Assembly: GCA_905220665.1 (NCBI GenBank)
Contig: CAJNAR010000151.1
Coordinates: forward strand, 248,001 to 312,000
Length of the DNA: 64,000 bases
DNA from: Albugo candida
Lineage: Eukaryota > Oomycota > Peronosporomycetes > Albuginales > Albuginaceae
Direction of reading: 5' to 3'
In this document: positions 57,111 to 64,000 of the stretch, piece after piece
How the letters are laid out: each line of letters starts with the position of its first letter
How positions within the stretch are numbered: position 1 is the first letter of the stretch
Made by a program: the position numbers and the translations under genes
The notes under the pieces: generated by a model
Database searches by the model: none
What the model was told of the DNA's origin: nothing
Seen by the model: the letters and a program-made list of their open reading frames with translations, nothing else

Positions 57111-57213
57111 TAGTTTGTAAAGGCTTAGATTAACTGTTAGGTGAACTAAGGACCTAATACACGTACTTACGAATTTAAGCTCCCTGGGTGTCGCTGGTTA
57201 CAGATCATATATA
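57070..57213 (+). repeat. 3' LTR of copia D (all but its last bases)
   Basis: It starts TGTTGGATATTCC directly after the purine tract. It is interrupted after CAGATCATATATA by the DDE transposon. Confidence 0.88.
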
Positions 57214-60042
57214 GTGCAGGACATCTATAACCATCAACTTTTTAGGGGTCCTTCGAACTGTATCACAGCCAGCAGAATTTAGTTTGATCAAAATCTGGCT
57301 CTGGCACAGGGAACTAGAGATAGAAAGCTGTAAGATTACAGAGCAGATATGGGATTTCTAAAACCGAGAGATTTTATAGGGATTTGGCTCAAGCAGCATG
57401 ATTTTGGTCGTCCCAAAAATGAACCCCAAAAATAGGATAGCCAATCAGAGGACACCAAATATCACATTATAGTCAATCAAATCGCTCAACGTCAAGCTAA
57501 TCAACAACGTATTAAATCACTTAGCACCTGTATAAACACTCGATCCCCGTTGTTATTTGATTACAGATACAGTTTTTTTAGAGATCATATGTGAAATTCA
57601 TTCATTTTGCCCCAATCACGTTGATGTCCATCATGATAGAGTTGGGAACTCGACGGTGGGATCGGTATTTCTTCACAGCGTGTTCAGCAGCCTTCCCCGT
57701 CAAATCCTTCCGATATACATCCATGTATCGAAAACATTTCTGTACATGGCGTCAAATGGTTTTGAGGGGGACGGATTCCAGAGCCTTAAGAACTGTGCTA
57801 ACCAGGCCTTTCCAGCTGTAGTCGCAGTTTTTGCGAGCATAAACCTTTGCAGCACCACAGAAGTTCTCAATGAAGTTCAACTCACAGTGAAACTTTGGTT
57901 AAAATATTATCATGTGTCCAGCATCAACGATTAGTTCTTCCAACATGCATTTCTGCTCCATATAGTCATGTCCGTGGTCAATCGTATTTCTTGCAAAGCA
58001 CATTGTTGAGCCAAGGCACTTGTCATTGCAACGGAGGCGCATTCCATCTTTTCGCAGTCCTCTCTCAGTTAAAACCACTTTCAATCCCTTTGGCAACCCT
58101 AAAGAGATAGAAGGGTTAAAATACATGATTCAATGGATAGCATTTCAACTCAATAGCTCTTTCACCTTAAAGAGTAACATTAGGATGAGTTTCAGGGAAA
58201 CACATTGGATGAACTGTGCCATCTTTCATTCTCCCATTGCGCATCTTCGGCTGTTTTCCACCTGATCTCAAATTCATTCTTTTCCTGACAAGGGCATCAG
58301 TAGCAAATGCAGCATGACTTGCAGCATTGTCAAATGCACAGAGGGCTTTGGATGTGGGATACTGTGCCTCAAAGATTGGAATTGCACGATCTCTCACCTG
58401 TTTGAAAAGATCTTCACAAGTCCACCACCCATCATAATTCTTGCCAGTATGCATAATAACATACGCTTCTTTTGGGACGCTGGGATGCTCGAGCTGCTTC
58501 AGATCACTCAGTAATAGGCGACCCCCAACATCAGAAAAAAATTCGCTGACATGGATTGATCTTCCAGCATCTTCTTTTCGAAGTGGTTGCTGACCATCCT
58601 GCAGCCATAGATTCTTCTGACCATCGTGTGCCGCGAAGGTGCTTTCATCGTGTGTTACAAGAATGATCGGCTCTCCCACTGGCCAGGTTTCTATCTCCAT
58701 CTCCTTCCCTGAGAAAATTGGCATCTGCACTTCAAGATCCGCCATGCGCTTCAAGAAGATAGTACGGTATTCAAGAACGTCGGGACGTTCATGCCCATCC
58801 ACGAACATGTCTTTGCGAACTTCGGAATACTGTAGTCCCAGTCTCTGCATCCATCGAGTTGCGCTTTTACCAGAAATCACTTTGTTTCTTCCTGCATTGG
58901 GAAGAATTTGATGATTGACATGCTCGGTGAATTCAGCGGGGCTGATTTTGAACTTGTTCTGAAGGAGATAAAATCGAACCCTATCAAGAATATCTTCGTC
59001 CATCAAAAGGCTGTGTGACTTGACATGTTGGCCTTGCTTGCTGTTCGGAAGATCACCAGTGGCGAGATACATGGTTTTCCAAGTGCGAAGCAATCGCAAT
59101 AGAAAAAACCATGATCCTTTACCGACTGCCTGGGAAACGAGTCCCGAGGCTTGAAGCTTCTAAACAAATGAAGCATTATTAAACTAATGAAATGTCAATA
59201 CAAAAAATTAACAGCCTCAACTTACAGGATAGCCCTTGAAAAGGAGACGGAAGTAAGATGCGATGGCAGCCAGTCATGCACACTGAGCTTTGTTGGTTGT
59301 TTGTTTGGCCTTCTGGTCAAGGTTCAACATTCCAGCGTCCAGGTGTCCCTCGTTCTTGTCATCAACTTTGTTATCATCCTCATCCTCGTCATCAGTTTGT
59401 CTGCTTTCGTTCTCATTGTCTGAATCAGCTTGTGCTCCTGAGTGATAAACTGAAATTATGTCTCGAGTCGGCGAGAATCAAGTGCAGCATTGCCGTTTTC
59501 TGCACGTTTTCGTCGCTGAGAACGGCTCGACTTCCCAATGTACCGACCCGGACGGCTCGAAATAAAGTGTAATTTCAGTGCGGCAGAGTCTGCTTCATTA
59601 TCAGTGAAACCCTCAGCCTCTTCAACCTCAAGCTCTGAATCTTCGTCCACTTCCACCTCCATATCAGCAGGCCAAAAACTTGGCTTATTGAAATCGGGAG
59701 GCTGGCCAAGTTTTCTATCAAAATTGCTAGGGTCGCATATCGTTCTGACAACCTCAATTCGAACTTTTTTCGATGCTCTGGCCAGTTCCAGCTGCTGTGA
59801 ACGTTTTGTGGGTGGCGCCATTGTGGTGGTAGCGACGGGGTGCAATGGTAAATGTAAGGTGAACGCGGAAAAGAAAATAACCAAGAAATATATTTTATAT
59901 AATTTTTTCGACATTGATCTACACTAATCTTGATTGGCTGAAAAACAAGGTTTTGTCAGGTCAAGAGTATAGGCTGCATAAAATTGAAAATTTCGAATTT
60001 GGCCGCGAAAAGCAGGAGTTGATGGTTATAGGTGTCTCGCAC
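57214..60042 (-). mobile_element. TA-flanked DDE DNA transposon, fungal-type transposase
   Basis: The element is 2829 bp and flanked by TA on both sides (57212-57213 and 60043-60044). Its terminal inverted repeats are about 25 bp, GTGCAGGACATCTATAACC at the left and GTGCGAGACACCTATAACC at the right (inverted), each followed by ATCAAC. The TA target and the DDE transposase place it near the Tc1/mariner/pogo group. The host site is the end of the copia D LTR. A few stops in the transposase make it inactive. Confidence 0.88.
57602..59821 (-). pseudogene. DDE transposase of the TA-flanked element (introns, few stops)
   Basis: The start is MAPPTKRSQQLELARASKK at 59821, followed by an acidic segment (to about 59300) and an intron at 59225-59160 (GT-AG, 66 nt). 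The main exon then includes 58167-59099. Catalytic Asp is in VTHDESTFAAHDG, and the second is in CAFDNAASHAAF. After a probable intron at about 58176-58100 the third is in [31 protein letters not shown] and RSHRRVPNSIM are further family marks. This arrangement is the one I know from transposases very common in basidiomycete and other fungal genomes. Stops occur near 57905 and 57770, and a frame break lies near 59290. Confidence 0.82.
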
Positions 60043-60048
60043 TATACA

Positions 60049-62823
60049 CATATGCTTGGATCTACTTTTATCAGGTTATGAAACCTAATTTTCGTGCACG
60101 TTTCATCATCCTCGCATCTTATATGTACCTACACATGAATAATAGGAATTAGTTGTTTCCATCTACCGAGTATAGCAATACATTCCGTGCGACGATCTCA
60201 CAATATATCCATTCAGGCCAAAAAAGCGGTGAAGTGATTGCTTGCTTTACAGCGTCCAAGAAAGCCAAACACTTGCTTTCAAAACTGTATGAGTGATACC
60301 AACTACTATTCGCTGCATTAAACGGCAAAGAAAATGCAGACTCCATGTACTGAATTGAAGTATGAAAACGGGATAATCCAAATCCGAAAATCAAACCGAC
60401 AGCGTGGTCGGGAAAGGTACCAAAGTCCACCATCGTGATAGAGTGATATTGGATCTACTTCGCGGTTGTGGTGCAAAGACTATGCATAAATGTCACTCAT
60501 ACTGATAGCAATATTTCAGCTGTGTGAAGTATTCGATCACCTAAAAAGCATTTACTCATGATAAGTAATTAATATTCAAGTTCGTGCTTTAGCGATGCAC
60601 CTCCTGCTGAGTATGACTACCTCCTCAATATATCTGTTCATCACGTGATAATGACAGACTTGAAACCCACAAAGCCAAGAAGCTGAGACGTGGGAACATG
60701 CTTTTTCAAGTTATCCCACAGCCAAGAGACTGATTAGGCAAATGAAAAAATTTATCGACCAAGGTCAAGAGCGGGCAACACAACTCGGACGATTTTTTGC
60801 GTGACAATTCAATATCACAAGAAAAGCGTTGAGTGTTTTACAGTGATTTTGAGGACGGCTTAGGCGATGGCTGCCACAAGTATCGAACACCATGACATCC
60901 GCAAGGATCGGGTTCTCTAGTCGATCGTCTGTCATTTGCTACCCAGAATCGGAAGTAATATCGGTATGATCGTGCCAGCATGGTAGAAGGCACAAGGCGC
61001 ATGTGAAACGTGGCAAAGCATGCGATCACTTGCCAATTTTCAGTTATGAGGTAGGCTAAACGCCGTACCACACGTCTGTCTGGATCCGGCGTTCAAAGTC
61101 CCATTGCAAAAACAAGAAATTTATGGCAAAATGATACAACCACTGCGTAAGAACGTTAAAAGGAATGCCTGGACAGTGGCCCCGATAAATACCAAGTTGT
61201 CGAGTACTGCGAACCGCAGCAAAAGCGATATTGCTGCCGATTAATACCAAGTAGGCGACCTCCTCTCGCGAAGTTATGAGTACGCAACACATGGTCTCAC
61301 GGAAGCGCTTGTCCCGATGAAGAATCGAATTGAATATATTATGATTAATACGGCTAGTTTCTGCGATAAGCCACAGGACAAAATACTTTGTCTATTTTAT
61401 ATTTCGTCGCAATTGTGGTCACTATAAAACATGCAGAATTAGTTCAACATAGATGCAAGATCAAATAAAACACGACGGGGGTTGCTCCAACGATGTTTTG
61501 CCGCGCTTTCGGTCTTTAAGAGGATGTCGATCTGATACCACTACTTTTTTATGAAGGCTAAGTATACGGTATTGAATGGAATGGATTTCTCTTAGAGTAG
61601 TCTATCAAGATCGAACTCTCAGCTTCCTAAAAATCCAGACGGAGCTATAAATCTCTGAAAATCGATACGACGAATTCTCGAACCTGTTCCAATGTAGCCA
61701 TGGAAATGAATATGCTCTGTTTCTGTTGGGTTTGTATACGATCTGAGAGAGTCAAAAGCGTGGCATAGAAGAACGAAATACTTTTTCTTCTTGCTTTGAA
61801 CACGAAGAAAATATTGTGATGTGTCCTTGTCCACTTGTCAAGCCCATGTAGTAGTTGGGTAACTTCTATATAAAGTCCACCCAGCTATTGATCTATTAGT
61901 GTAGTGATGCTTCGTTCGTAGGCTATGTATCGCTATCTTAGAAATAAGAGGATTTTGCATACCTAAGCTCTGCCATGAGACTCGTCCGTCAAGCATATGC
62001 CAAACACTTTCCAGTTCAATATATACTTAGCAAGTTTACAATACAGGACCCGATATGTGTGATATCACACTGGGTTTGGCATATGGTATCGACGGCATTG
62101 AAGCATATTTATAATGCCAATTATAATACATCAATCAATTTGATGCCACAAGTTGAAATACTTGTGCTCCCAAAAAACCATGCTTTCCAAAATTGCTGTT
62201 CTTCCATGTCGACGTGGCGCGACGATAAATTATTATCGGCTTTTAAGGCCTCAAGTAGGCTGAATGGGTTATAATGATTACGTTGAAGCAGTCGTTCAAT
62301 GCGGCAGAACAAGTGTCGAAGCAGCGGAAGAGAACTGTTGAGAAAATGCATGCTTTTTGCTGTATGGTCATGTGCTAGGCAGGTTTGATGTGATGGTATC
62401 TTCGTCCTTGCAACTAGGATCACGCGTAGGAAGCGCGTCAAGATCAAAACGAGAGATACTAACCCATCGTAGAAACTTCAATTGAGAATTGAGAAGTCTA
62501 TATGTGTCTGGCTAAAGAAATCACCAGATACTTGAACAAATTTTCCCACCCAATACGATTGAATCAAACGTATCGGACACGCCATGGTTTAACCCAACGC
62601 CAAGGGCAGGAATTATATACAACTACAGCGACAGGCATAATATATACCCAAAATAGAACGCTATTTTGCGTGGTGGCTTAAATATGTGAAAGTCGTGGGA
62701 TTTCGCCAATTTTCAAATGAGTTGTATTCCAAGTAGCTGCGTCTCATGATGAGTAAGAACGAGAAACTGTCGGAGCCTGGATCACTTATATTGAACAACC
62801 ATTATTTGAGTAATGCTACATTG
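60049..62823. other. Gene-poor spacer with possible coding relics
   Basis: Apart from a protein-like minus-strand stretch at 60149-61292 I see only short frames here, with no RNA gene or repeat pair. The last few hundred bases should hold the 3' end of the carboxypeptidase gene. Confidence 0.45.
60149..61292 (-). pseudogene. Possible relic of a minus-strand gene, unknown
   Basis: Minus-strand pieces at 61292-61056 (NVLTQWLYHFAINFLFLQWD, ERRIQTDVWYGV), 61071-60838 (TENWQVIACFATFHMRLVP, RYYFRFWVAND) and 60433-60149 are rich in aromatic and hydrophobic residues. They overlap end to end with frame changes. They could be exons or a decayed membrane-protein gene. No family recognised. Confidence 0.28.
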
Positions 62824-64000
62824 TCACAGAGATACATTGCGTAATAAAAACTGCTTGATCATCTCAAGCGAGGCTTCAGGTTGATCTCTCGTCACAAAGT
62901 GGCCCGAATTAGTCATTACAAGATATGTCAGATTTCCGGTGGCCTTAATCAATCCAGCAATTTGACCACTGAAAGCCCAAGGTTTTCGGATTGATTGCTG
63001 ATATTGAGTTGTACCAGTCCACGCAAGTCGATCAATCATGCGAGTCACACCCAGATTATTGGATAACGACCCATCGAGATTTCCAGCGTAAAACAAACAG
63101 CGATAGTGGTCCAACAAAATTCGTGTAACATCGATTGGTACATCCAAAATCTCATCAGCGAACAGGTGGCGTGCCAACGCCGGAGCACGATTTGAGATAC
63201 CAAACTGTGCTCCATCAATCGAGCTCCACGAAACACCGAGAGGAACATGTAATGCTCGACGAGTAGCATCATCGTTAAAGTAAGCGGAAAGTTGTTGTAT
63301 CGTCGTCGCATAAGGATCTCCAGATTTTCGAATATCATATATGAATGGATTCCCGGCGTTTTGGTATATCTATGTACGAATAATGAAATAAGACTTGAAT
63401 TTCGGCTTCGGGGATGAATTGACTTACTTTGGTCTGAACGGAATGACAGATACGAAAAGCATCAATGTTACGTCCTTGTCGATGGAATTCTTCGCAAGCG
63501 CTTATAGCTTGATTTGCAGCCTCAAATTCCTGAGAGTCAATGAGTCCGAGTGCTATGGCGTAATCAGGAATGGAACGAGTTTGCAAAACAGGCCATAAAA
63601 TCCCATTCCCAATGGCCAAGCCATGTAATTGTATCCTGATACTGTCACCTTCGAGCTTGTGATTTTGACGGTGTATATAGTGCGATAAATATGAGACGTA
63701 TTTTCCAGCATAGGACTCACCACATATGTAAACAGGATTGTGGAGGAAGGACGGATGCTTCTCAAAAAATAAAACAAGTGCTTGATATAGTTGCGACGCC
63801 ATCTCACTTTGAGTGTTGACGTAATCACTATCATCTCTTACATAAGAGTATCCCGTCCCCGCAGGCTGATCGATAAAAAGCATATGAGCAACATTTGTCC
63901 AAGTATTCAAGTGTGGGATCAGCTTTCCATTGGGTGTGAGGCGATAAGGACCCATTCCCGTAAGAAGGCCTACCATGGAAGATGTACCAGGTCCCCCATT
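62824..64000 (-). CDS. Serine carboxypeptidase (peptidase family S10), partial at 5' end
   Basis: The exons are 64000-63428 and 63369-62824, with a 58-nt GT-AG intron (63427-63370) in phase 0. The visible part is 372 residues and its N-terminus, with any signal peptide, lies beyond the right edge. The S10 hallmarks are in order: NGGPGTSS at residues 1-8, IDQPAGTGYSY, catalytic Ser96 in CGESYAGK, Asp290 in YAGNLDG and His348 in NSGHFVTRDQPEAS. The triad is complete, so an active exopeptidase that removes C-terminal residues in a vacuole, lysosome or outside the cell is expected. It resembles vitellogenic carboxypeptidase/CPVL-like members. The usual GPGCSS has Thr in place of Cys. The stop is 62824-62826. 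Unspliced reading would give two separate false frames. Confidence 0.92.

Larger units (their letters stand above)
52841..60048 (+). mobile_element. Ty1/copia retrotransposon D, 3' LTR split by a DNA transposon
   Basis: The 5' LTR is 52841-52977. The 3' LTR starts at 57070 after the purine run GAGGGGAG and reaches 57213. Its last bases, TACA, seem to lie at 60045-60048, beyond the inserted DDE element. The coding order gag, protease, integrase, RT and RNase H is complete over 52982-57110 but shifts frame many times. By eye the LTRs are about 90 percent identical apart from a 7-bp indel. It is a different lineage from B (other LTR, LLDSGASSHM protease). No target duplication could be confirmed. 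Confidence 0.88.

Noticed and set aside
1..64000. Secreted RxLR or Crinkler effector genes
   Set aside because: No open frame combines a signal peptide with RxLR/EER or an LFLAK-type start.
1..64000. CRISPR arrays, rRNA or operon-type bacterial features
   Set aside because: None were seen. Introns, LTR elements and a Pol III SINE show that this is nuclear eukaryotic DNA.

Overview
The window looks like nuclear DNA of an oomycete, most likely a peronosporalean (Phytophthora or downy-mildew type). The support is: short GT-AG introns of 55-78 nt in compact genes, an EF-hand/PH/CAMK kinase fusion, an S10 carboxypeptidase, copia elements with a half-tRNA-Met primer site, a chromodomain gypsy element, a MULE, a LINE and a tRNA-derived SINE. 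The species cannot be fixed from the sequence alone. About 60 percent is transposon sequence, nearly all broken.

Layout. (1) 1-5470: two tandem minus-strand host genes, the N-terminal 891 codons of a giant RME-8/DNAJC13-like protein (runs off the left edge) and a four-exon EF-hand + PH + protein-kinase gene. (2) 5471-7859: gene-poor. (3) 7860-21622: an old copia element (A) carrying two independent copia insertions, B (10963-16065, target duplication GTTGG) and C (17261-20977, integrase core missing). (4) 22218-30326: a minus-strand Ty3/gypsy chromoelement with target duplication AATAG. It is interrupted by a MULE (22999-25699, 124-bp terminal inverted repeats, 9-bp duplication) and by a tRNA-derived SINE (25733-25988, 8-bp duplication). 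(5) 32758-34803: an unrecognised plus-strand gene of 604 codons with six regularly spaced CxxC motifs. (6) 34804-39600: mostly empty, with a decayed minus-strand gene at about 37180-38530. (7) 39624-46260: an L1-like LINE with ORF1, endonuclease, reverse transcriptase and C-terminal zinc finger, broken by frameshifts. (8) 46620-49145: fragments of minus-strand coding sequence, including a near-palindromic inverted repeat. (9) 49150-52840: gene-poor. (10) 52841-60048: copia element D, whose 3' LTR is split near its last bases by a TA-flanked DDE transposon (57214-60042) of a type common in fungi. (11) 60049-62823: relics only. (12) 62824-64000: the 3' part of a serine carboxypeptidase gene that runs off the right edge.

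The host genes look intact and probably act in endosomal trafficking, calcium/phosphoinositide signalling and proteolysis. They are not functionally linked to one another. The four copia copies are all on the plus strand. In all of them the Gag start codon lies inside the primer-binding site. None is coding-intact, and only B keeps the YVDD reverse-transcriptase motif. LTR and TIR divergence judged by eye suggests that A and C are old, gypsy, D and B intermediate, and the MULE the most recent arrival.
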